A DNA stretch of 64,000 nucleotides from Pseudomonas libanensis. Lineage in GTDB: Bacteria; Pseudomonadota; Gammaproteobacteria; Pseudomonadales; Pseudomonadaceae. Each line of letters begins with the position of its first letter. The first letter of the stretch is position 1. The notes beneath the pieces are model-generated. The model was not told the DNA's origin. It saw nothing but the letters and a program-made list of their open reading frames with translations, and did no database searches. This document shows positions 1 to 7,320 of this stretch, piece after piece. The translations under genes were made by a program, and so were the position numbers. The DNA is taken from positions 78,356 through 142,355 of the forward strand of contig NZ_JYLH01000017.1 of assembly GCF_001439685.1 (NCBI RefSeq), written 5' to 3'.

Positions 1-114
1 GAACCCCAGTGCCAGCAGGTATGCCCGGTGGATTGCATTCCGCTGGATGAGGCACACCCTGAGACTGAAGAGCAGTTGATGGAGAAGTACCGCAAGATTA
101 CCGGTAAGGCCTAA
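1..114 (+). CDS. fdx: 4Fe-4S ferredoxin, C-terminal end (partial)
   Basis: Only the last 37 codons are in the window. They read CQQVCPVDCIPLDEAH and end with GKA before a TAA stop. The CxxxCPVDCI arrangement and the acidic tail fit the small bacterial ferredoxins of the YfhL/Fdx type with 4Fe-4S clusters, which transfer electrons in the cytoplasm. In Pseudomonas this gene lies between coaD and mutM, and mutM is indeed the next gene here, on the opposite strand. The N-terminal cluster-binding half is outside the window, so total length and start cannot be judged. The identification is good at family level; the redox partner is unknown. Confidence 0.8.
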   Translation, partial: EPQCQQVCPVDCIPLDEAHPETEEQLMEKYRKITGKA

Positions 115-146
115 GCCTCTTCATTGCCCGTAAAGGCCTCATCGCA

Positions 147-524
147 GCATGGGTATCTACACAACTCTGACGTAGCAACTATCAGTAACCACGATGCGAA
201 GCGAGCCGCTCTTGATCTTGATCTGCTTTTGATCTTGATCTTAGGCGCCCCGTTAAACCACGCTGGCCGGAATTCGACAGGGATTTGGGACTCTTTTCCA
301 AAGTGACCCGCTGTAAAAGCGGAACCCTAAGTGGCCGTTGCCCAAATAACGGATATGTACTCAGTCTGATCCAACATCCTGGTCGGCTGTCAGGCCGCCA
401 TCGGGGGCAAGCCCCCTCCCACATTTGGTTCGCGGTGTATCAGTTAGATAGTTATAAGCTGCCAGGCAGCAAGCTCCCTTGTCAGAGGAGCAGCGGCGTA
501 CCAAAGTTGTGTAGATACCCATGC
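147..524. repeat. Dispersed repeat element with 20-base terminal inverted repeats
   Basis: The bases at 147-166 (GCATGGGTATCTACACAACT) are exactly reverse-complemented at 505-524. The left side continues with a block at about 187-222 (ACCACGATGCGAAGCGAG, then CGCTCTTGATCTTG). Both this block and the left arm recur at 63784-63871 with a spacer of different length between them. The interior also carries a tandem TTGATCTTGATC stretch at about 212-242 and one REP unit. Similar repeats are, as I recall, common between genes of fluorescent pseudomonads, often mis-annotated as tiny ORFs. No transposase is encoded, so it could be a MITE-like element or a structured RNA or DNA element. Confidence 0.6.
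401..426. repeat. Single REP unit (GGGGGCTTGCCCCC type)
   Basis: One REP unit reads TCGGGGGCAAGCCCCCTCCC followed by ACATTT. It lies inside the 147-524 element and has no inverted partner nearby. Confidence 0.8.
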
Positions 525-525
525 T

Positions 526-602
526 CATCGCAGGCAAGCCAGCTCCCACACTTGGATATGTGAATACACTCAAATGTGGGAGCTGGCTTGCCTGCGATAG
601 CG
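526..602. repeat. REP pair (REPIN), outward architecture
   Basis: Two units of the AGCTGGCTTGCCTGCGAT type face each other with their CCCACA/TGTGGG ends towards a short spacer. It sits between the convergent ferredoxin and mutM genes and abuts the right inverted repeat of the 147-524 element. Confidence 0.85.
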
Positions 603-623
603 ATATCGGCCCTCACCCAACAA

Positions 624-1436
624 TCAGCTCTGACACCTTGGGCAAAACACACTCGCCCTCTGCCCCAGCACCACATTGCGCAACTCGGTCCCACAGACCT
701 TGCACGCCTCGCCGCCACGGCCATACACGTACAGTTCCTGCTGGAAATACCCCGGCTGCCCATCGCCACCGATAAAGTCCCGCAGCGTAGTACCGCCCCG
801 CTCGATAGCGGCGGCCAGCACCCGCTTGATCTCAATCGCCAGCTTCAGATAGCGCCCGCGTGAAATACCCCCGGCGGCGCGGCGTGGGTCAATCCCCGCT
901 GCAAACAGCGCCTCTGTCGCATAGATATTGCCCACGCCCACCACCACCGCGTTGTCCATGATGAACGGCTTCACCGCCATCGATTTGCCGCGGGACAGCT
1001 GGAACAAGCGTTCGCCGTCAAACAGCTCGGTCAACGGCTCCGGCCCCAGGCGAATCAGCAGTTCGTGGTTGTGCGGGTCCTGGCTCCAGAGCATTGCACC
1101 GAAACGTCGAGGGTCGGTGTAGCGCAAGGCCAGGCCGGATTCGAGTTCGATGTCGACATGTTCATGCTTGAGCGCAGGCATGCCGACCTCCACCAGGCGC
1201 AGGTTGCCCGACATGCCCAAGTGACTGATCAAGGTGCCTACTTCGGCATTGATCAACAGGTACTTGGCCCGCCGTTCCACCAGCACGATGCGCTGCCCGG
1301 ACAGGCGCACATCCAGGTCTTCCGGGATCGGCCAGCGCAGGCGCCGCTCACGCACCACCACGCGGCTGACACGCTGGCCTTCCAGGTGCGGGGCAATCCC
1401 GCGCCGGGTGGTTTCGACTTCTGGTAACTCGGGCAT
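624..1436 (-). CDS. mutM: Formamidopyrimidine-DNA glycosylase (MutM/Fpg)
   Basis: A 270-residue base-excision repair enzyme that removes 8-oxoguanine and ring-opened purines and nicks the strand by beta,delta-elimination. The start MPELPEVETTRRG provides the catalytic Pro-2 and Glu-3 after loss of Met. Lys-58 in RRAKYLL is the conserved phosphate/base-contact lysine. The C-terminus carries the zinc finger, with Cys at about 245, 248, 265 and 268 (CKVCG ... FCPRC). Length and all motifs are normal. The ATG has an AGAGG ribosome site 5-6 bases upstream. It is convergent with the ferredoxin gene, and an HDOD gene follows upstream on the same strand with a 20-base gap, so the two may be co-transcribed. 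Confidence 0.97.
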   Translation of the reverse strand: MPELPEVETTRRGIAPHLEGQRVSRVVVRERRLRWPIPEDLDVRLSGQRIVLVERRAKYLLINAEVGTLISHLGMSGNLRLVEVGMPALKHEHVDIELESGLALRYTDPRRFGAMLWSQDPHNHELLIRLGPEPLTELFDGERLFQLSRGKSMAVKPFIMDNAVVVGVGNIYATEALFAAGIDPRRAAGGISRGRYLKLAIEIKRVLAAAIERGGTTLRDFIGGDGQPGYFQQELYVYGRGGEACKVCGTELRNVVLGQRASVFCPRCQS

Positions 1437-1456
1437 GTGTACCTCTTGAATACGGG

Positions 1457-2323
1457 TCAGTGCGCGCCCAGTTCGCGAATCGACAGCTTCAGGCTCTCGA
1501 AGTCATAGTCCGACAGGCCCACGTAATCCAGCACCAGATGGCCAATCGCGTTCCACTCATGGTCCACGGCCTGGTTGCCCAGCACGCGACAGGACGAACA
1601 GATATGCTCGGCCATCTTCAAAATCGCCAGCAGGTTCTTGAGCTGCGGATTGCGCGACGTCTCATCGCTGAAAATCGCCAGGGCGTTGTGGTGATTGGCG
1701 ATGGCATCGGTCACATGTTCCGGCAGGCGCCAGGACTTGGCGGTGTAGTAGCCGACCACCGCATGGTTGGTGTTGAACGCGTTGTTCTCGGTGTCGACCA
1801 CGCGGCGCTCGGGGCCGGCGCTGGCATAAGCCTGCTCCAGCACCGCCATGTAGTTGGGGAAACGCTTGAGCATCAGTGGCACGCCACAATCGTGGAACAG
1901 GCCCAAGGCATACGCCTCGTCCACCGCCTGGGTGCCGGTGCGCTTGGCCAGGGTGAGGCAGGTCATGGCTACATCCTGGGCGGTGTCCCAGAAGCGGTTG
2001 AGGGTGACGATGGTGTCGTCGCTCATCTCGCCCTTGATCGACAAGGCATTGATCAGGTTGATGACCGACCGACTGCCCAACAGGTTAACCGCACGCTGGA
2101 TGGAGGCGATCTTGTTGCTCAAGCCGTAATACGACGAGTTGACGATCTTGAGCAACGCGCCAGACAAACCCGGGTCCTGAGCGATCAACCGTGCGATCAC
2201 TTCCAGGTCCGGGTCGGGCATGTACTGCTCCATCTGCAAATCCACCATGATCTGCGGTTGGGGCGGCACGCTGATGCCTTGCAGGACCTGCTGGATCTGC
2301 TCGGCGGAAAGCTCTTGGGACAT
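1457..2323 (-). CDS. HDOD domain protein (signalling)
   Basis: A 288-residue protein that is almost entirely an HDOD domain (about residues 20-220: LIAQDPGLSGALLKIVNSSY ... LGLFHDCGVPLML). HDOD is a non-catalytic relative of HD phosphohydrolases, often coupled to chemotaxis, c-di-GMP or stress signalling in proteobacteria. No GGDEF, EAL or receiver domain is attached, so it is probably an adaptor. It lies 20 bases upstream of mutM on the same strand and divergent from the rlmI-like gene, with a degenerate REP pair between them. Its specific target cannot be read from sequence. The family call is firm; the role is not known. Confidence 0.85.
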   Translation of the reverse strand: MSQELSAEQIQQVLQGISVPPQPQIMVDLQMEQYMPDPDLEVIARLIAQDPGLSGALLKIVNSSYYGLSNKIASIQRAVNLLGSRSVINLINALSIKGEMSDDTIVTLNRFWDTAQDVAMTCLTLAKRTGTQAVDEAYALGLFHDCGVPLMLKRFPNYMAVLEQAYASAGPERRVVDTENNAFNTNHAVVGYYTAKSWRLPEHVTDAIANHHNALAIFSDETSRNPQLKNLLAILKMAEHICSSCRVLGNQAVDHEWNAIGHLVLDYVGLSDYDFESLKLSIRELGAH

Positions 2324-2408
2324 AAGTACACACTCTGGGCTAGGCGCGAATTCTAACCCTTATGCAGCCGTGACCGACACCCAAAAACCCAAGTGAAACC
2401 CGATCGAA

Positions 2409-2495
2409 TGTGGGATCAGCTTGCCTGCGATAGCATCACCACCGTACGTCTGATACACCGCACCGCCCGCATCGCTGGCAAGCCAGCTCCCACAT
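2409..2495. repeat. Degenerate REP pair (REPIN) between divergent genes
   Basis: An inward pair of AGCTGGCTTGCC-type units with mismatches (TGTGGGATCAGCTTGCCTGC and ATCGCTGGCAAGCCAGCTCC). Unusually for REP DNA it sits upstream of both flanking genes, in the leader of the HDOD and rlmI-like genes. Confidence 0.75.
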
Positions 2496-2545
2496 CAAAG
2501 AGTGCGCAAAGGGTATACTCCCGCTCTTTTTTCCGGAGCGACGTC

Positions 2546-3742
2546 ATGTCCCTGCCAAGCCTGCGTCTCAAAGCCAACGCCGATCGTCGTTTGCGCAACG
2601 GCCACCTGTGGGTCTACAGCAACGAAATCGACGTGGCCGCCACCCCACTCCATGGCTTCCAGGCAGGTGACCAGGCGATCCTGGAAGCGGCCGGCGGCAA
2701 GACCCTGGGCATCGTGGCCATGAGCCCGAACAACCTGATCTGCGCCCGCCTGCTGTCGCGCGACATCAAGTTGCCGTTGGACAAGTCGCTGCTGGTGCAC
2801 CGCCTGAACGTCGCCCTGTCCCTGCGTGACCGCCTGTTCGACAAGCCGTTCTACCGCCTGGTCTACGGTGATTCCGACCTGCTGCCGGGCTTGGTGGTCG
2901 ACCGTTTCGGCGACATCCTGGTGGTACAGATCGCCTCGGCGACCATGGAAGCCCATAAAGAAGACGTGATCGCGGCCCTCACCCAGGTGCTCAAGCCCAG
3001 CGGCATCCTGTTCAAGAATGACTCCGCCGCACGTGACGCCGAAGGCCTCAACCGCTACGTCGAAACCGTGTTCGGCCTGGTGCCGGAGTGGGTGGCGCTG
3101 GAAGAAAACGGCGTTAAATTCGAAGCCCCGGTGATCCAGGGCCAGAAAACCGGCTGGTTCTACGACCACCGCATGAACCGCGCCCGCCTGGCCCCGTATG
3201 CCAAGGGCAAGCGTGTGCTCGACCTGTACAGCTATATCGGCGGCTGGGGCGTACAAGCTGCAGCGTTCGGCGCCAGTGAAGTGTTCTGCGTCGATGCGTC
3301 GGCCTTCGCCCTCGACGGCGTCGAGCGCAACGCCGCTTTGAACGGCGTTGCCGAGAAGATGACCTGCATCGAAGGCGACGTGTTCGAAGCCCTGAAAGAA
3401 CTGAAAGCCAGCGAAGAACGCTTTGACGTGATCGTCGCCGACCCACCGGCCTTCATCAAACGCAAAAAAGACATGAAGAACGGCGAAGGCGCCTACCGTC
3501 GCCTTAACGAGCAAGCCATGCGCCTGCTCAGCAAGGACGGCATCCTGGTCAGTGCTTCATGCTCCATGCACCTGCCGGAAGACGATCTGCAAAACATCCT
3601 GCTGACCAGCGCCCGCCACCTGGACCGTAACATCCAGATGCTCGAACGTGGTGGCCAGGGTCCGGATCATCCGGTGCACCCGGCGATTGTCGAGACGCGC
3701 TATATCAAGAGCATTACCTGCCGGTTGCTGCCCAATAGCTAA
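2546..3742 (+). CDS. rlmI: 23S rRNA (cytosine-C5) methyltransferase, RlmI family
   Basis: A 398-residue class I SAM-dependent methyltransferase. An N-terminal PUA-like RNA-binding part (RLKANADRRLRNGHLWVYSNEI) is followed by a central linker and a Rossmann domain with the SAM motif VLDLYSYIGGWGVQAA and the catalytic-type motif DPPAFIKRKKD. This matches RlmI (YccW), which makes m5C1962 in 23S rRNA. I chose the ATG at 2546 because GGAG sits 8 bases upstream and the family starts at this point. A longer frame opens at 2393 but would translate a REP pair. The stop is followed by another REP pair. The methylated position is inferred from the family. Confidence 0.88.
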   Translation: MSLPSLRLKANADRRLRNGHLWVYSNEIDVAATPLHGFQAGDQAILEAAGGKTLGIVAMSPNNLICARLLSRDIKLPLDKSLLVHRLNVALSLRDRLFDKPFYRLVYGDSDLLPGLVVDRFGDILVVQIASATMEAHKEDVIAALTQVLKPSGILFKNDSAARDAEGLNRYVETVFGLVPEWVALEENGVKFEAPVIQGQKTGWFYDHRMNRARLAPYAKGKRVLDLYSYIGGWGVQAAAFGASEVFCVDASAFALDGVERNAALNGVAEKMTCIEGDVFEALKELKASEERFDVIVADPPAFIKRKKDMKNGEGAYRRLNEQAMRLLSKDGILVSASCSMHLPEDDLQNILLTSARHLDRNIQMLERGGQGPDHPVHPAIVETRYIKSITCRLLPNS

Positions 3743-3744
3743 AA

Positions 3745-3838
3745 ATGTGGGAGGGGGCTTGCCCCCGATTGCTGTGGGTCAGCTAAAGATAAGCTGACTG
3801 TTCCACCGCTATCGGGGGCAAGCCCCCTCCCACATTTG
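3745..3838. repeat. REP pair (REPIN), inward architecture
   Basis: Two units of the TGTGGGAGGGGGCTTGCC type in inverted orientation with about 40 bases between them, in the gap between rlmI and the MFS gene. A 9-base CAGCTAAAG/GATAAGCTG-like near-palindrome lies in the spacer. Confidence 0.9.
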
Positions 3839-3925
3839 TTATGTGTTTCTCCCAATAGTTTTGATTGAATTCCATTTTTCGCAGACTAGTATCGGTTTCT
3901 GGTTTTACTCCGGAAAACAAAAACA

Positions 3926-5086
3926 ATGTCTGGGCCCACCCTCTCCCGCTTCACCCTCATCACCTGCATTTCCCTGATCAGCTTTTTCCCGATCAATATC
4001 CTGCTCCCTTCATTTCCCGCCCTGTCCAACCAGTTCAACACACCCAGCGCAGACATCGCGCTGTCCATCAGCTTGTTCACCCTGGTGTTTTCGATCTCGC
4101 AACTGGTCGCCGGCCCGCTGTCGGATAAATGGGGGCGCAAGGAAGTCCTGCTGGGCTGCATCACGCTGTCGATCTTTGGCGCAATAGGCTGCGCGCTGGC
4201 GTCGGACTATCTGACCTTCCTGCTGTTTCGCACGGTACAGGCCATGGGCTGCGGGTTCTTCGTGTTGGGCCATGCACTGGTGGAAGACCTTTTCGGGGAA
4301 CAGGACCGCGCCCGCGTGCGCCTCTATTACATGACCTTGAGCGGCTCTTTCGTCGCGCTCTCGCCGTTGATCGGCTCCTGGCTGCAAACCACCTTCGACT
4401 GGCAAGGCAGCTTCTATGGTTTTGCGTTGATGGCGCTGGGCATGTTGATCCATGCGTTCTGTAGCCTGCCGTCGAAGTCCTCCGGCCCACACCGCGAGCC
4501 GGTATCCATCATCGGCACACTCAAGGCTGTGGCGCGCAATCGCAACTTCCTGCGCTACTGGTGGATCGCCGCCCTGGTGTTCGCCTGCTACTTCGCCTTG
4601 ATCAGCGTGACACCGTTGATTTTCATGGATGCGCTGAAACTCACCGAATACCAGTACGCGCTGGTGCTGATGGTGTACGGCCTGGCCTATCTGCTCGGCG
4701 GTGTGGTGGCCTCCTATTTGCAAAAACACATCTCGCTGTCACGGCAGATCAATATCGGCCTCGGGTTGTTGCTCCTCGCCGGTGTATCGCTGGCGCTGAT
4801 CGTCAGCCTTAAGGTGATCACCACCGTAACCCTGCTGTTCCCGATGCTGGTCAGCGCGCTGGCCGTCACCCTGGTGCGCCCGGCCGCGATTTCTGCGGCG
4901 ATGTTGCTGTTCTCAAGCAGCGCAGGCACGGCGGCGTCAGCGGGTAACAGCATCATGTTCCTGACGGCCGCCGTCAGCAGTGCCGCTCTGGCGCAAACCG
5001 GAACCCATTTGCTGATGACCATTGCTGTCAGCTTCATTGTTTTCAGCCTGTGGGGTTGGCTGACGAATGCCAGGATCAATCGCTGA
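3926..5086 (+). CDS. MFS multidrug exporter, Bcr/CflA-type
   Basis: A 386-residue integral membrane protein with about 12 hydrophobic segments. The signature loop between TM2 and TM3, GPLSDKWGRKEVLL, and the conserved stretch at about 95-125 (FLLFRTVQAMGCG ... ALVEDLF) are typical of drug/H+ antiporters of the Bcr/CflA group. It would use the proton gradient to expel small drugs or metabolites across the inner membrane. Substrate cannot be predicted. It stands alone between rlmI and ilvD, both on the same strand, and is separated from rlmI by a REP pair. No regulator lies next to it. Confidence 0.85.
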   Translation: MSGPTLSRFTLITCISLISFFPINILLPSFPALSNQFNTPSADIALSISLFTLVFSISQLVAGPLSDKWGRKEVLLGCITLSIFGAIGCALASDYLTFLLFRTVQAMGCGFFVLGHALVEDLFGEQDRARVRLYYMTLSGSFVALSPLIGSWLQTTFDWQGSFYGFALMALGMLIHAFCSLPSKSSGPHREPVSIIGTLKAVARNRNFLRYWWIAALVFACYFALISVTPLIFMDALKLTEYQYALVLMVYGLAYLLGGVVASYLQKHISLSRQINIGLGLLLLAGVSLALIVSLKVITTVTLLFPMLVSALAVTLVRPAAISAAMLLFSSSAGTAASAGNSIMFLTAAVSSAALAQTGTHLLMTIAVSFIVFSLWGWLTNARINR

Positions 5087-5290
5087 CGCACCTACAGGAA
5101 GTCGGTGTAGAATCGGCCCTATTCATCGCCAGTCATCCCCCGGCGGGTTTATGAGCTCGAGGCCCAAGCACGCGGCGATCCCGCGACGCGAGTGGCAACT
5201 TCCGGACACACGGCCATTTTTCGGGTGTTCCAGTCGTCAATTAGAAGCTCACTCCCCTTTAGTACTTGATTAGCCGCCCGGAGTGCTCCA

Positions 5291-7132
5291 ATGCCTGATT
5301 ACCGCTCGAAAACATCCACCCACGGCCGCAACATGGCCGGCGCGCGCGCGCTGTGGCGTGCCACGGGGATGAAAGATGACGACTTCAAGAAGCCGATTAT
5401 CGCGATTGCCAACTCGTTCACCCAGTTCGTGCCGGGCCATGTCCACCTCAAGGACCTGGGCCAACTGGTGGCCCGCGAGATCGAACGCGCCGGCGGTGTA
5501 GCGAAAGAATTCAACACCATCGCCGTGGACGACGGCATCGCCATGGGCCATGACGGCATGCTGTATTCCCTGCCGAGCCGCGAGATCATCGCCGACTCCG
5601 TGGAGTACATGGTCAACGCCCACTGCGCCGACGCCATCGTGTGCATCTCCAACTGCGACAAGATCACCCCCGGCATGTTGATGGCTGCCTTGCGCCTGAA
5701 CATCCCGGTGATCTTCGTCTCCGGCGGCCCGATGGAAGCCGGCAAGACCAAGCTCGCCTCCCACGGCCTCGATCTGGTTGACGCCATGGTGATCGCCGCC
5801 GATTCCAGCGCTTCTGACGAGAAGGTCGCCGAATACGAGCGCAGCGCCTGCCCGACCTGTGGTTCGTGCTCCGGCATGTTCACCGCCAACTCGATGAACT
5901 GCCTGGTGGAAGCCTTGGGCCTGGCCTTGCCGGGCAACGGTTCCACACTGGCCACTCACAGCGACCGCGAGCAGTTGTTCCTGCAGGCCGGCCGCACCAT
6001 CGTCGAGCTGTGCAAGCGTTACTACGGCGAGAACGATGAGTCAGTGTTGCCGCGCAACATTGCCAACTTCAAGGCGTTCGAAAACGCCATGACCCTGGAC
6101 ATCGCCATGGGCGGTTCCACCAACACCATCCTGCACTTGCTGGCCGCCGCCCAGGAAGCCGAGATCGATTTCGACCTGCGCGATATCGACCGCCTGTCCC
6201 GTCATGTGCCGCAACTGTGCAAAGTCGCTCCGAATATCCAGAAGTACCACATGGAAGACGTGCACCGCGCCGGCGGGATATTTTCGATCCTCGGCTCCCT
6301 GGCCCGCGGCGGCCTGCTGCACACCGACCTGCCGACCGTGCACAGCAAGTCCATTGCCGAAGGCATCGCCAAATGGGACATCACCCAGACTGACGACGAA
6401 GCCGTGCACACCTTCTTCAAGGCCGGCCCGGCCGGTATCCCGACCCAGACGGCCTTCAGCCAGTCGACCCGTTGGGACACCCTGGACGACGACCGTGAAA
6501 ACGGCTGCATCCGCAGTGTCGAGCACGCCTACTCTCAGGAAGGCGGCCTAGCCGTGCTGTACGGCAATATCGCCCTCGACGGCTGCGTGGTGAAAACCGC
6601 GGGCGTGGATGAATCCATCCACGTCTTCGAAGGCCGCGCCAAGATCTACGAAAGCCAGGACAGCTCGGTACGCGGCATCCTCGCCGACGAGGTCAAGGAA
6701 GGCGACATCGTGATCATCCGCTACGAAGGCCCCAAAGGCGGCCCGGGTATGCAGGAGATGCTTTATCCCACGTCCTACCTGAAATCCAAAGGCCTGGGCA
6801 AAGCCTGCGCCCTGCTGACCGATGGCCGCTTCTCCGGCGGCACGTCGGGCTTGTCCATCGGCCACGCTTCCCCGGAAGCCGCTGCCGGTGGCGCGATTGG
6901 CCTGGTGCAGGATGGCGACAAAGTGCTGATCGACATTCCGAACCGCTCGATCAACCTGTTGATCAGCGATGAAGAACTGGCGGCACGCCGGGTTGAGCAG
7001 GACAAGAAGGGCTGGAAGCCGGTGGAGAAGCGTCCACGCAAGGTCACCACTGCGTTGAAGGCCTATGCCCTGCTGGCCACCAGTGCCGACAAAGGTGCTG
7101 TGCGTAACAAAGCCATGCTCGACGGCCTGTAA
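5291..7132 (+). CDS. ilvD: Dihydroxy-acid dehydratase
   Basis: A 613-residue IlvD of normal length. It dehydrates 2,3-dihydroxy-isovalerate and 2,3-dihydroxy-3-methylvalerate to the keto acids for valine, leucine and isoleucine. The iron-sulphur cluster cysteines are visible in CISNCDKITPGM (Cys-122) and CPTCGSCSGMF (around Cys-190/193). The C-terminal domain shows GLSIGHASPEAA. GGAG lies 7 bases before the ATG. A strong intrinsic terminator follows the stop, so it is probably monocistronic. The 204 bases upstream contain no gene; I see no clear leader-peptide attenuator. ilvA, which makes the isoleucine precursor, lies 27 kb away in the same window. Confidence 0.98.
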   Translation: MPDYRSKTSTHGRNMAGARALWRATGMKDDDFKKPIIAIANSFTQFVPGHVHLKDLGQLVAREIERAGGVAKEFNTIAVDDGIAMGHDGMLYSLPSREIIADSVEYMVNAHCADAIVCISNCDKITPGMLMAALRLNIPVIFVSGGPMEAGKTKLASHGLDLVDAMVIAADSSASDEKVAEYERSACPTCGSCSGMFTANSMNCLVEALGLALPGNGSTLATHSDREQLFLQAGRTIVELCKRYYGENDESVLPRNIANFKAFENAMTLDIAMGGSTNTILHLLAAAQEAEIDFDLRDIDRLSRHVPQLCKVAPNIQKYHMEDVHRAGGIFSILGSLARGGLLHTDLPTVHSKSIAEGIAKWDITQTDDEAVHTFFKAGPAGIPTQTAFSQSTRWDTLDDDRENGCIRSVEHAYSQEGGLAVLYGNIALDGCVVKTAGVDESIHVFEGRAKIYESQDSSVRGILADEVKEGDIVIIRYEGPKGGPGMQEMLYPTSYLKSKGLGKACALLTDGRFSGGTSGLSIGHASPEAAAGGAIGLVQDGDKVLIDIPNRSINLLISDEELAARRVEQDKKGWKPVEKRPRKVTTALKAYALLATSADKGAVRNKAMLDGL

Positions 7133-7143
7133 GCCCCGCGCAT

Positions 7144-7176
7144 AAAAATGCCCCGCCAGGTGCGGGGCATTTTTTT
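7144..7176 (+). terminator. Intrinsic terminator of ilvD
   Basis: AAATGCCCCGC, a short loop, GCGGGGCATTT and a T-run start 12 bases after the ilvD stop codon. It is a perfect GC-rich stem followed by seven T. Confidence 0.9.
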
Positions 7177-7212
7177 GCCTGGAGATAACCCCAAGCACAA
7201 TGATGATCAATA

Positions 7213-7303
7213 TGTGGGAGGGGGCTTGCTCCCGATAGCGGTGGGTCAGCCAACATCAATGTTTGCTGGGCCGACGTCTTCGCGGGCAAGCCCCCTCCCA
7301 CAG
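7213..7303. repeat. REP pair (REPIN), inward architecture
   Basis: Inverted GGGGGCTTGC-type units between the convergent ilvD and TonB-receptor genes. The second unit has the variant core CGCGGGCAAGCCCCCTCCC. Confidence 0.85.
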
Positions 7304-7320
7304 AAGTGATGCGTCAGGCT

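Larger units (their letters stand above)
115..623. other. 509-base gene-free gap packed with repeats
   Basis: This gap lies between the convergent ferredoxin and mutM genes. It contains a ~378-base element bounded by 20-base perfect inverted repeats (147-166 and 505-524), a single REP unit at 401-426 inside it, and a paired REP at 526-602 abutting it. Short open frames cross the region on both strands but have no ribosome binding sites and run through the REP sequences, so I do not call a protein gene here. Confidence 0.75.

Noticed and set aside
124..573. Several small overlapping frames (60-90 codons) in the gap before mutM
   Set aside because: They run through the inverted-repeat element and REP units, exist on both strands and lack ribosome sites; treated as repeat DNA.
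2393..2545. A 51-codon N-terminal extension of the rlmI frame
   Set aside because: It translates a REP pair and is not part of the RlmI family; the ATG at 2546 has a proper ribosome site.
5067..5273. A 68-codon frame between the MFS gene and ilvD
   Set aside because: It overlaps the MFS stop region, has no ribosome site and no family resemblance.
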